A stretch of 64,000 nucleotides of DNA from Sphingopyxis solisilvae (GTDB lineage Bacteria > Pseudomonadota > Alphaproteobacteria > Sphingomonadales > Sphingomonadaceae), in the NCBI RefSeq assembly GCF_015475875.1, contig NZ_JADKYM010000002.1, forward strand, positions 150,414-214,413, given 5' to 3'. The notes under the pieces are model-generated. The model had not been told where the DNA came from. It worked only from the letters and a program-made list of their open reading frames with translations, and did not search any database. The translations under genes were made by a program, and so were the position numbers. Positions 7,834-15,690 of this stretch are shown here, in pieces (position 1 is the first letter of the stretch; each line of letters opens with the position of its first letter).

Positions 7834-8482
7834 ACTTTTGCTTGGCGCGGTCATCGCCCTTGCGCTCGTGCCGTGTGGCGCGGCGGCAAAGGACAAAATG
7901 CCACCCGACGCCTTCGCCGCGACCGCGCCGGTTCCCCCGCCGCCGTTGCCGGCCAACGGCGCGATTTTTCAGGGCAGCTACGCGCCGTTGACCTCGGGCG
8001 GGCGCGCGAGCCAGGTCGGCGATCTCATCACAATCCAGCTGGTCGAGCGCACCGCCGCAACCAAAAGCAATGCCGCGGGGACGCAGCGCGACGGCAATGT
8101 CGGGCTGACCCCGCCATCGACCGGGCCGCTGTCGCTGTTCAACCCCAGCGATATCGCGATGGGCGGCGGGCAGAAATTCAAGGGCAAGGGCGACGCGTCG
8201 CAGTCGAACGCGCTGTCGGGCGAGGTCAGCGTGACGATCGCCGAAATCTATCCCAACGGGACGATGCTGGTGCGCGGCGAAAAGCTGCTCACGCTCAACC
8301 GCGGCGATGAACGGGTGCAGATCGCCGGCATCGTCCGCGCGATGGATATCAGCCCCGACAATCGCGTCCTGTCGACCCGCGTTGCCAACGCCACCATCCG
8401 CTACGTCGGCAAGGGCGAGATCGCCCGCGCCAGCCAGCAAGGTTGGCTCCAGCGCTTCTTCTCGATCATCAGCCCGTTCTGA
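7814..8482 (+). CDS. flgH: FlgH, flagellar L-ring protein
   Basis: FlgH forms the outer-membrane L ring around the rod. The 222-residue protein starts with a hydrophobic signal region ending ALVPCGAAAK. The Cys is a candidate lipidation site, although Pro at -1 departs from the usual lipobox, so lipidation is uncertain. Family blocks are clear: GDLITIQLVERTAATKS, the central FKGKGDASQSNALSGEVSV, and the C-terminal VLSTRVANATIRYVGKGEI. The start lies inside the end of flgG (20-nt overlap). flgI follows after 8 nt. Confidence 0.93.
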   Translation: MPRKRSELLLGAVIALALVPCGAAAKDKMPPDAFAATAPVPPPPLPANGAIFQGSYAPLTSGGRASQVGDLITIQLVERTAATKSNAAGTQRDGNVGLTPPSTGPLSLFNPSDIAMGGGQKFKGKGDASQSNALSGEVSVTIAEIYPNGTMLVRGEKLLTLNRGDERVQIAGIVRAMDISPDNRVLSTRVANATIRYVGKGEIARASQQGWLQRFFSIISPF

Positions 8483-8490
8483 AAAGGAAT

Positions 8491-9606
8491 ATGTCCGTGA
8501 CCCAGCGTCCCATCCTGTTCACCCTGTTCGCGCTGCTGATCGCCAGCCTTGCCTTCGCGGCACCGGCGCAGGCGCAGCGGATCAAGGACATGGGCCAGTT
8601 TCAGGGGCTGCGCGCCAACCAGCTCACCGGTTATGGCATCGTCGTCGGGCTGGCGGGAACGGGCGACGACAGCCTCGATTACTCGACCTTGGGGATGAAG
8701 GGCGCGATCTCGCGTTTCGGCCTCACCCTGCCGCCGGGGGTCAATCCGGCGCTGAAGAACGCCGCGGCGGTGATGATCACCGCCGAACTGCCGCCCTTTG
8801 CCAAACCCGGCCAGCGCCTTGACGTCACGGTGTCGGCGATCGGCAAGGCCAAGAGCCTGCGCGGCGGGACATTGGTGCTCGCGCCGCTTTATGGTGCCGA
8901 CGGCCAGATTTACGCGATGGTCCAGGGCAATCTGGTCATCGGCGGGCTGGGGGTGAACGCCGCCGACGGATCAAAGCTGACCGTCAACGTCCCGTCGAGC
9001 GGGCGTATCGCCGGCGGCGCCACGGTCGAGCGCGCGGTCGATACCGGCTTTGCCACCGGCGACTGGCTGACCTTCAACCTGCACCAGTTCGATGCGACCA
9101 ATGCCAAGCGCGTCGCCGACGCGATCAACGCGGCGATCCCGAACAGCGCATCGATGATCGACGGCGCCAGCATCGCGATTCGCGCCAGCGGCAACGGCGA
9201 CGACCGCATGCGGTTGATGTCGCAGATCGAAAATCTGAATATCCAGCGTTCCGAACCCTCGGCGAAAGTCATCGTCAATGCCCGCACCGGCACGGTGGTG
9301 ATCAACGGCGCGGTGCGCGTCGGCACCGCCGCGGTCAGCCACGGCAAGCTCACCGTGTCGGTGAAGGAATCGCCGACCGTGGTCCAGCCCGCGCCGTTCA
9401 GCCGCGGGGAGACCGCGATCGAACCGTCGAGCGACATCGAGGTCGCCGAGGATGTTCGTCCCGCCTTCCTGATGAAACCCAATGCCTCGCTTTCCGAACT
9501 GGTCGACGCGATCAACCGTCTGGGCGTGTCGCCCGGCGATCTGGTCGCGATCCTCGAGGCGCTGAGCCAGGCCGGCGCTCTCACAGCAGAACTGGTGATC
9601 ATATGA
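8491..9606 (+). CDS. flgI: FlgI, flagellar P-ring protein
   Basis: FlgI assembles the periplasmic P ring. The 371-residue product has a Sec signal peptide ending APAQAQ (cleavage near residue 29), then RIKDMGQFQGLRANQLTGYG and GLAGTGDD, hallmarks of FlgI, and the conserved C-terminal region VDAINRLGVSPGDLVAILE. Length matches the family. The ATG at 8491 is preceded by AAAAGGA and begins the signal peptide directly, so the upstream extension of the frame is not used. It overlaps the flgJ start by four bases. Confidence 0.96.
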   Translation: MSVTQRPILFTLFALLIASLAFAAPAQAQRIKDMGQFQGLRANQLTGYGIVVGLAGTGDDSLDYSTLGMKGAISRFGLTLPPGVNPALKNAAAVMITAELPPFAKPGQRLDVTVSAIGKAKSLRGGTLVLAPLYGADGQIYAMVQGNLVIGGLGVNAADGSKLTVNVPSSGRIAGGATVERAVDTGFATGDWLTFNLHQFDATNAKRVADAINAAIPNSASMIDGASIAIRASGNGDDRMRLMSQIENLNIQRSEPSAKVIVNARTGTVVINGAVRVGTAAVSHGKLTVSVKESPTVVQPAPFSRGETAIEPSSDIEVAEDVRPAFLMKPNASLSELVDAINRLGVSPGDLVAILEALSQAGALTAELVII

Positions 9607-9932
9607 CGATGCCCATCTCTTCCACGCCCGCTACGCGCCCGGTCGTCCCCGCTTCGGCCAGTCCCAACCTGACCGGCGGAGGCGGCGACGGCGGACTGCG
9701 CAAGGCCGCCGAACAGTTCGAAGCGGTCATCCTGCGCCAGCTGATGGCGACGATGCGCCAGGCCAAATTGGGTGACGATGTGTTCGGATCGAGCGCGACG
9801 GACAATTTCCGCGAAATGGCCGACGCGCGCACCGCCGAATCGCTCGCCGCGATGCGCCAGTTCGGCATTGCCGACCTGATCGAAAGCCAGCTTCGTGGTC
9901 GCTTGGGCGGCGCGGCGGGAGGTGTCCAGTGA
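9603..9932 (+). CDS. flgJ: FlgJ N-terminal rod-binding domain protein (no muramidase domain)
   Basis: The 109-residue protein matches only the rod-capping half of FlgJ: LRKAAEQFEAVILRQLMATM followed by GSSATDNFREMADARTAESLA. The C-terminal glucosaminidase domain found in enteric FlgJ (about 313 residues) is absent and the frame ends cleanly at the flgK start overlap. Such single-domain FlgJ proteins are known in alphaproteobacteria, where a separate lytic enzyme opens the wall; the SLT gene at 1872-2696 is the candidate here. The start ATGA overlaps the flgI stop. Confidence 0.9.
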   Translation: MTMPISSTPATRPVVPASASPNLTGGGGDGGLRKAAEQFEAVILRQLMATMRQAKLGDDVFGSSATDNFREMADARTAESLAAMRQFGIADLIESQLRGRLGGAAGGVQ

Positions 9933-11254
9933 GCGATCTTCTCGGCATCGGTTACAGCGGGCTCAAAGCTTATTCGCGGGCGCTATCGACGGTCGGCGAC
10001 AACATCGCCAACGCCCAGACGCCGGGCTATGCGCGGCGGCGGCTGGAGATGATGGAGCCGGTCAGCGGCAGCGATTCGGTCTTTTATCGCGGCAACGTCA
10101 ATCCCGCGGGGGTCGAGATTCGCGGCGTCAGCCGCTCGGTCGATGCCTGGTTGATCGCGGATTCGCGTCTGTCGTCTGGCGATTCGGAACGTGCCGCGAC
10201 CAAACTTGGCTGGCTCGGCAAGGTCGAAGGCGCGCTCAGCGACGAGAGCAATGGCATCAAGACCGGACTGACCCGGCTGTTCACCACTGCCGACCAGCTG
10301 ACCGCCGACCCGGGCAACCGGACCCTGCGCAGCCAGTTCCTGCAGGCGGTCGACGAGGTCGCGTCGGGCTTTCGCACCGCCGCCGGCCAGCTCGACCGGA
10401 TGAGCGAAGGCATCGGCGGCGCGGCGACCAGCACCGTCGACCAGTTCAATGCCAATCTGCAGGCGCTCGAACAGATCAACATCGGGCTGCGCAAGGCACG
10501 GCCGGGTTCGACGAACGAAGCCAGCCTCCTCGACGAACGCGACCGGTTGCTCGACAAATTGTCGTCGCAGGCCGGGGTCAGCGCCACCTTTGAAAACAAC
10601 GGGTCGGTGACCTTGCGGGCGTCCGGTTCGGGCGACCTGCTCGTCGGCGGCGGCGTGGTCAACCCGATCGCGGTGACTGCGGCAGCCGACGGCCGGCTGT
10701 CGTACAGCATCGGCGGATCGCCGCTGACGATCACCACCGGTTCGTTGGCCGGGCTGTCCGAAGCCGCCAATCATGTCGCCGACCAGCGCAGCGAACTCGA
10801 CGCGCTGGCGGTATCCTTTGCGGCGCAGTTGAACGCGGCGCACCAGGCCGGCACCGACGCCAACGGTAACCCGGGCGCGCCGTTGTTCACCGGCACCAGC
10901 GCGGCGACCCTGACCGCGGCGGCGCTGACCCCCGAACAGGTGGCGGCGGCGGATGCCTCGGGCAGCAACGGCAATATGCTGGCGCTCGGCGCGATGCGCG
11001 GGGCGGCCGATCCCGAAGCGCGCTGGTCGGGGCATCTCGCCGGTCAGGCCCAGGCGACGGCGTCGGCACGCGCGCAGGCGGCGGCGGCGGAAACACGCGC
11101 CGATGGCGCCGCGGCCGCGCGCGACGGGGTCAGCGAGGTCGATCTCGATCGCGAGGCCGCCGACCTGCTCCGTTTCCAGCAGGCCTATCAGGCCGCGGCG
11201 CGCACGATTCAGGTCGCGCGCGAAACGATGCAGACGCTGTTGAATTCGATCTAG
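9929..11254 (+). CDS. flgK: FlgK, hook-filament junction protein 1
   Basis: FlgK joins hook and filament. The 441-residue protein starts with the rod/hook-type motif GDNIANAQTPGYARRRLEM near residue 24-42 and ends with the paired C-terminal helix LLRFQQAYQAAARTIQVARETMQTLLNSI, both diagnostic. The middle is Ala-rich and shorter than in enteric FlgK (547). It overlaps the flgJ stop by four bases and is followed after 13 nt by flgL. Confidence 0.93.
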   Translation: MSDLLGIGYSGLKAYSRALSTVGDNIANAQTPGYARRRLEMMEPVSGSDSVFYRGNVNPAGVEIRGVSRSVDAWLIADSRLSSGDSERAATKLGWLGKVEGALSDESNGIKTGLTRLFTTADQLTADPGNRTLRSQFLQAVDEVASGFRTAAGQLDRMSEGIGGAATSTVDQFNANLQALEQINIGLRKARPGSTNEASLLDERDRLLDKLSSQAGVSATFENNGSVTLRASGSGDLLVGGGVVNPIAVTAAADGRLSYSIGGSPLTITTGSLAGLSEAANHVADQRSELDALAVSFAAQLNAAHQAGTDANGNPGAPLFTGTSAATLTAAALTPEQVAAADASGSNGNMLALGAMRGAADPEARWSGHLAGQAQATASARAQAAAAETRADGAAAARDGVSEVDLDREAADLLRFQQAYQAAARTIQVARETMQTLLNSI

Positions 11255-11267
11255 GAAGGCGACGCAG

Positions 11268-12098
11268 ATGATTAACGCCGTGGGCAACCGGATGACGCGC
11301 GAAATTGCGCGCCAGCAAAAACTCGCCGACCAGCTCGAGCGCACGCTGACCCAGATTTCCAGCGGCAAGCGGTTACAGCGCATGTCGGACGATCCGGTCG
11401 CGGCGCGGCGCATCGCAACGATCGGCACCACACAGGCCAGCATGGTCGCCTGGAACAGCAATATCACCACGGCCAACGCGCTCGTCGCGCAGGCCGATGG
11501 CGTCATGAAGTCGGTCAACAATCTGATGGCGCGCGCGCGCGAGCTCACGCTGGCGGCCGCGAACGATTCGGCCAATCCGGCCGACCGCGCGGCGATCACG
11601 AGCGAACTGGGGGCGATTGCGGATGAAATCGACAGCCTGTCGGCATCGCGCGACGCCAATGGCGATCCCTTGTTCGCCAGCGGAAACGCCAGGATCATGC
11701 GGTTCGACTCCGACATCAGTTTTGCGCCGGTCCCGGCTGCAGCCGATGTGTTTGTCCTTGGCGGCAACAGCATTTCGGTTGGCGTTCGCGATGCCGCCGC
11801 CGCCGTGGCCGCAGGGGACAAGCCCGCGATGGGTGCGGCGCTGACCGGCTTGTCGACCGCGATCGGGCATCTTGCCGACCGGCATGCCGAAATCGGTCTT
11901 TCCGGCGGGCGCCTCGAACGCATCGGCGAAACGCTGGCGGCGCGCGACATTACCCTGAAGGACGAACGGTCGTCGGTCGAGGACACCGATCTGACCGTCG
12001 CGATCGCGCAGCTCAATGCCCAGGATCTGACGCTTGGCGCCGCCCAGGCGGCCTTTGCCAAGATCAACCGGCAGACATTGTTCGATCTTTTGCGCTGA
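11268..12098 (+). CDS. flgL: FlgL, hook-filament junction protein 3 (flagellin-like)
   Basis: The 276-residue protein resembles flagellin at both ends: an N-terminal helix with LTQISSGKRLQRMSDDP and a C-terminal helix SSVEDTDLTVAIAQLNAQ, with LFDLLR at the terminus. Together with its place after flgK this identifies FlgL, the adaptor between FlgK and filament. Length is near that of enteric FlgL (317). A GGAAGG element lies ahead of the start. It is the last gene of the flg operon; 87 nt separate it from motA. Confidence 0.9.
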   Translation: MINAVGNRMTREIARQQKLADQLERTLTQISSGKRLQRMSDDPVAARRIATIGTTQASMVAWNSNITTANALVAQADGVMKSVNNLMARARELTLAAANDSANPADRAAITSELGAIADEIDSLSASRDANGDPLFASGNARIMRFDSDISFAPVPAAADVFVLGGNSISVGVRDAAAAVAAGDKPAMGAALTGLSTAIGHLADRHAEIGLSGGRLERIGETLAARDITLKDERSSVEDTDLTVAIAQLNAQDLTLGAAQAAFAKINRQTLFDLLR

Positions 12099-12185
12099 TC
12101 GGCTCAATCCGGCGGCGCTGCTGCCGTTAATCATCAAAGACGTCATGGAATTTGGGGCTTCTGGCCCGAATGGAGTTGCCCCCGC

Positions 12186-13049
12186 ATGTTTCCCGCTATC
12201 GGCATTGTCGTACTGATCCTGCTGGTGTTCGGGGGTTTTGCGCTGGCCGGCGGTAACCTCGGCCCCGTCATGCACGCCTTGCCGCACGAGATGCTGATTA
12301 TCGGCGGCGCGGCCATGGGCTCGCTCATCATCGGCAATTCAGGTGCCGATCTGAAGGCGCTCGCCGGCGGGCTCGCCAAAGTATTCAAGGGGCCGCAATA
12401 TAAAAAGCAGGACTATCTCGACTGCATCCTGCTGGTCTCGACCCTGATGAAGATGATGCGGACCGAAGGCCCGGTGGCGGTCGAACCGCATATCGAGGAT
12501 CCGAAAAACTCGGCGCTGTTCCAGCAATATCCCAAACTGCTGAAGGACGACACGCTGGTCCACCTGATCTGCGACACGCTGCGTCTGGTCGTCGTGTCGT
12601 CGGGGACGCTCGACCCGCATGCGGTCGAGGACGTCATGGACAGCGCGCTCAAGAACCATCACCATCATGCGATCAAGCCCGCCGACGGCTTGCAGAATCT
12701 GGCCGACGCGCTGCCGGCGCTCGGCATCGTCGCGGCGGTGCTCGGGGTCGTGAAGACGATGGGGTCGATCGACAAGCCACCCGAGGTGCTGGGCGGTATG
12801 ATCGGCTCGGCGCTGGTCGGCACGTTCCTGGGTGTGTTGCTGGCTTACGGCTTTGTCGGCCCGTTCGCGACGCGCGCGCGGACGGTGATCGAAAGCGACG
12901 GCGCGATCTATCATACGGTGAAACAGCTGATCATCGCTTCGCTGCACGGCCATCCGCAGCCGCTGGTGATCGAGGCGGCGCGGTCGGGGGTCGAACATTC
13001 GAACCAGCCGAGCTTTGCCGAAGTGTTTGACGGGATGAGAGGCCGCTGA
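12186..13049 (+). CDS. motA: MotA, flagellar stator protein
   Basis: MotA forms with MotB the proton-conducting stator in the inner membrane. The 287-residue protein shows four membrane segments: two near the N-terminus (residues about 4-22 and 34-50) and two in the second half (ALPALGIVAAVLGVVKTMG and LVGTFLGVLLAYGFVGP). A cytoplasmic loop lies between them, with the conserved PADGLQNLADALPALG. A short His run (HHHH near residue 160) lies in the loop. It overlaps the motB start by one base (TGATG). No clear promoter is visible in the 87-nt gap behind flgL, so readthrough is likely. Confidence 0.95.
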   Translation: MFPAIGIVVLILLVFGGFALAGGNLGPVMHALPHEMLIIGGAAMGSLIIGNSGADLKALAGGLAKVFKGPQYKKQDYLDCILLVSTLMKMMRTEGPVAVEPHIEDPKNSALFQQYPKLLKDDTLVHLICDTLRLVVVSSGTLDPHAVEDVMDSALKNHHHHAIKPADGLQNLADALPALGIVAAVLGVVKTMGSIDKPPEVLGGMIGSALVGTFLGVLLAYGFVGPFATRARTVIESDGAIYHTVKQLIIASLHGHPQPLVIEAARSGVEHSNQPSFAEVFDGMRGR

Positions 13050-13909
13050 TGGCTGCGCGTCCCAATACCCCGCCGCGCCCGATCATCGTCAAAAAGGTGA
13101 TCGCCGAAGCGCATGGCGGCCATCACGGCGGCGCATGGAAGGTCGCTTATGCCGACTTCGTCACCGCGATGATGGCCTTTTTTCTGCTGATGTGGCTGCT
13201 CGGTGCGACGACCGAAAAACAGCGCAAGGCACTCGCCGACTATTTTGCCCCGACCATCGTCCAGTCGAAACAGGATACCGCCGGATCGAACGGCTTTTTT
13301 GGCGGCGATTCGCTCGTTGCCGTCGACAAATATCCGCACGGCCCTGGACAGACCGGGACCAAAACCATGACCATCCCCCGCGATGCCGTCGGCGGCCCCA
13401 AGGAAGCGTCGGGCCGCGAACGCGAACGGCTGAGGTTCCAGCAAATCGCCCGGGCGTTGACCGAGCGCGTTCAGGCGAAGGGCGAACTGAAACGGCTCGC
13501 CCGCAATCTGCGCTTTACCGAAACCGTGGAGGGACTCCGTATCGATGTTGTCGACGATGCCGATTTTTCGATGTTCGCCATCGGAACCAGCCAGCTGACG
13601 CCCGCCGGCGCGCGACTGTTCGGCGAGATTGCGGGACCGGTTGCCGAAATGCCGAACCAGATCATGATCCGCGGCCATACCGATGCGGCGCCCTGGTCGG
13701 CTGCGTCGGGGACCAACAACTGGCGGCTGTCGGTCGACCGGGCAGAGGTCACGCGCCACTTTCTCGAGTATCGCGGCATCGACAAGACGCGCTTCCAGCG
13801 CATCGAGGGGGTCGCCGATCGCGAACCCTATATCCCCTCCGACGGATTCGATCCGCGCAACCGCCGCATCTCGATCACCCTCGGCTGGCGCACAGCGGTC
13901 GGCAATTAG
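13049..13909 (+). CDS. motB: MotB, flagellar stator protein with OmpA-like peptidoglycan-binding domain
   Basis: MotB anchors the stator to peptidoglycan and supplies the proton-binding aspartate. The 286-residue protein has a cytoplasmic N-terminus and a single membrane segment starting AYADFVTAMMAFFLLMWLL, in which Asp36 is the expected channel residue. The OmpA/MotB domain (MIRGHTDAAPW, NWRLSVDRAEVTRHFL, RNRRISITL) fills the C-terminal half. The absence of Na-specific Pom/Mot-X/Y partners in the window fits a proton motor, but this is inference. It is coupled to motA; the next gene, the sigma-54 activator, starts 182 nt later. Confidence 0.95.
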   Translation: MAARPNTPPRPIIVKKVIAEAHGGHHGGAWKVAYADFVTAMMAFFLLMWLLGATTEKQRKALADYFAPTIVQSKQDTAGSNGFFGGDSLVAVDKYPHGPGQTGTKTMTIPRDAVGGPKEASGRERERLRFQQIARALTERVQAKGELKRLARNLRFTETVEGLRIDVVDDADFSMFAIGTSQLTPAGARLFGEIAGPVAEMPNQIMIRGHTDAAPWSAASGTNNWRLSVDRAEVTRHFLEYRGIDKTRFQRIEGVADREPYIPSDGFDPRNRRISITLGWRTAVGN

Positions 13910-14091
13910 TGCCAGTTTGGCGGTATATCCGATCGTTAATGACGCGAATGCGTAGACAAAACATCCATTTTGGCAATAACCATTTGTTTTGAATGGGTTA
14001 GGTGCCTTTGGATAATCTTTTGTTTACTACTTTCGTCAATTTCTGGGTCCATCGAAAAGGCGCCGAATTGGGGGGCGCGGTGGAGACCAGA

Positions 14092-15156
14092 ATGACCGTG
14101 GGGCACAAAAATAATCCGGCGCTCGAGACGCTCATCATCGGGAGCAGCGCGGCCGCGACGCAGCTGCGCGACATGATCCGCCGGGTCGCCCGGTCGAACG
14201 CCTCGGTCATGCTCTGCGGTCCGTCCGGATCGGGCAAGGAACTTGTTGCCCGCGCCATCCACGACGAAGGCGCCCGCGCCGCAAAGGCCTTTTCCGCGAT
14301 CAATTGCGGCGCCATTCCCGGCGACCTGATCGAATCCGAATTGTTCGGCCATGAAAAGGGCAGCTTCACCGGCGCCCACGCCCGCCGCATCGGCCATTTC
14401 GAGGCGAGCGACGGCGGCACATTGTTCCTCGACGAAATCGGCGACATGCGTTTCGACATGCAGGTCAAGCTGCTTCGCGTGCTGGAAGAACGGACGATCG
14501 TCCGCGTCGGCAGCAGCGAGGTGAAGGCCGTCGATGTCCGCGTCATTTCGGCGACCCACCAGGATCTCGGCGCCGCGATCGCCGATGGCAAGTTCCGCGA
14601 AGACCTGTTCTTCCGGCTCGGCGTGGTTGTGTTGCAGGTCCCCAGCCTCGCCAGCCGCGTCGAGGACATTCCCGCGCTCATCCGCCATTTTCAGCGCAAG
14701 ATGCCGGGCGAGGCGAAGTGCCGGTTTGACGATGCCGCGATGGCGCTGCTGATGCAGCACGGCTGGCCGGGCAACGTCCGCGAACTGCGCAACTTCGTCG
14801 AGCGAGCCAGCGTGCTGCACGGCGGCGAAACGCTCGGCGCCAGCGATGTCGCCATCCTTTTGAACCCCACCGCAGCGCTTGCACCGCGGCCGGCTGTCCC
14901 CAGCAGCCCGGCCGCGGTGCAGGCCAGCGCGGACGAATCCGCCGCGGCCCATGCGGCACCGCATGCCAAGACGCCGGCGCCCGGCCGCCCGATCGACCTG
15001 AAGCGCGAGATCGAAACGATCGAGCTCGAACAGATCCACGTCGCGCTCGACCTGGCCGACGGCATCATTTCCGAAGCGGCGCGGCTGCTGACGTTGAAAC
15101 GCACCACGCTCATCGAAAAGATGCGCAAATACGGGGTGCAGCAGCAGGCGGCCTGA
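14092..15156 (+). CDS. Sigma-54-dependent flagellar transcription activator (FleQ/FlbD-like), no receiver domain
   Basis: An AAA+ enhancer-binding protein of 354 residues: Walker A GPSGSGKE at 43-50, the sigma-54 contact loop GSFTGA at 90-95 (Ser in place of the commoner Ala), Walker B LFLDE at 111-115, the WPGNVREL sensor region, and a C-terminal Fis-type helix-turn-helix around 325-347. There is no N-terminal response-regulator domain, so it is not a phosphorylation-controlled NtrC-type protein. A GTG at 14002 is in frame upstream, but the ATG at 14092 has GGAG at a proper distance and starts just ahead of the AAA+ domain, so it is preferred. Its position between motB and the fli operon and the sigma-54 promoters of this locus support flagellar control. 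Confidence 0.88.
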   Translation: MTVGHKNNPALETLIIGSSAAATQLRDMIRRVARSNASVMLCGPSGSGKELVARAIHDEGARAAKAFSAINCGAIPGDLIESELFGHEKGSFTGAHARRIGHFEASDGGTLFLDEIGDMRFDMQVKLLRVLEERTIVRVGSSEVKAVDVRVISATHQDLGAAIADGKFREDLFFRLGVVVLQVPSLASRVEDIPALIRHFQRKMPGEAKCRFDDAAMALLMQHGWPGNVRELRNFVERASVLHGGETLGASDVAILLNPTAALAPRPAVPSSPAAVQASADESAAAHAAPHAKTPAPGRPIDLKREIETIELEQIHVALDLADGIISEAARLLTLKRTTLIEKMRKYGVQQQAA

Positions 15157-15170
15157 CCATATCGCACAAG

Positions 15171-15190
15171 TTTTCAGCAAGTGCTGAAAA
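15171..15190. repeat. 9-bp inverted repeat downstream of the activator gene
   Basis: TTTTCAGCA and TGCTGAAAA form a near-perfect palindrome with a 2-nt centre, 15 nt after the activator stop. It is the first of three stem-forming elements between the convergent activator gene and fliS. It could be part of a termination region or a protein-binding site. Confidence 0.6.
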
Positions 15191-15192
15191 TA

Positions 15193-15212
15193 GGGGGCTC
15201 TGGTCCGCCCCC
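15193..15212 (-). terminator. Terminator of the fliE-fliS operon
   Basis: On the minus strand GGGGGC, an 8-nt loop and GCCCCC form a stem followed immediately by TATTTT. It lies about 78 nt past the fliS stop and suits the end of the long minus-strand fli operon. Confidence 0.65.
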
Positions 15213-15216
15213 GATC

Positions 15217-15251
15217 ACCCGGCCGCCCGTCCCCACCTAGGGCGGCCGGGT
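15217..15251 (+). terminator. Terminator in the convergent activator/fliS gap
   Basis: A perfect 12-bp stem (ACCCGGCCGCCC at 15217-15228 with its complement at 15240-15251) and an 11-nt loop. On the plus strand the stem is followed by ACCCAATTTT. It probably ends plus-strand transcription from the activator gene and may act in both directions. Confidence 0.7.
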
Positions 15252-15289
15252 ACCCAATTTTCCGAAATCAGGACGAGTGGACGCCGCAC

Positions 15290-15679
15290 TCAGCGCAGCT
15301 GGCGCCAGGCCGCGCTGACCGTCAGCAAGCCTTCGAGCAGATCGGCGAGCGCCGCATCGTCGTTTTGCAAGACGGCGTCGTCGAGTTTGCGGCGCATGCT
15401 GCGATAGACGCGCGACAGCGCCGCCGCGACGTCGCCCCCCGCATCATGATCGAGCCCCGCATCGAGGCCGATCAGGATTGCGCGGGCGCGGTGTGCGGGC
15501 TCGGTCGCCGAAATGCGCTGTCCTTGGCGAACCATCGACCCCAGCACGCCCAGCGCGATTTCCAGCTCGTCGTACAGCATCGTCACCAGCTCGACCGGGT
15601 CGGCGGCGGCGGCGCGGCTTTCGTGCTGCAAACGGCGATATTGCCCGGTCGCCCGGACGGTCGAGGCGGTGGCGGTCAC
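15290..15679 (-). CDS. fliS: FliS, flagellin export chaperone
   Basis: FliS binds the disordered C-terminus of cytosolic flagellin and prevents early polymerisation. The 129-residue all-helical protein contains the family signature ADPVELVTMLYDELEIAL near residue 26-43 and has normal FliS size. It lies 11 nt after fliD, the usual fliD-fliS order, and is the last gene of the minus-strand operon, followed by a terminator pair. Confidence 0.88.
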   Translation of the reverse strand: MTATASTVRATGQYRRLQHESRAAAADPVELVTMLYDELEIALGVLGSMVRQGQRISATEPAHRARAILIGLDAGLDHDAGGDVAAALSRVYRSMRRKLDDAVLQNDDAALADLLEGLLTVSAAWRQLR

Positions 15680-15690
15680 GGTCGAAGTCC

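Noticed and set aside
13910..14091. Sigma-54 promoter before the activator gene (TTGGCAATAACCATTTG)
   Set aside because: A TGGCA element is present but no GC occurs at the required 10-nt distance.
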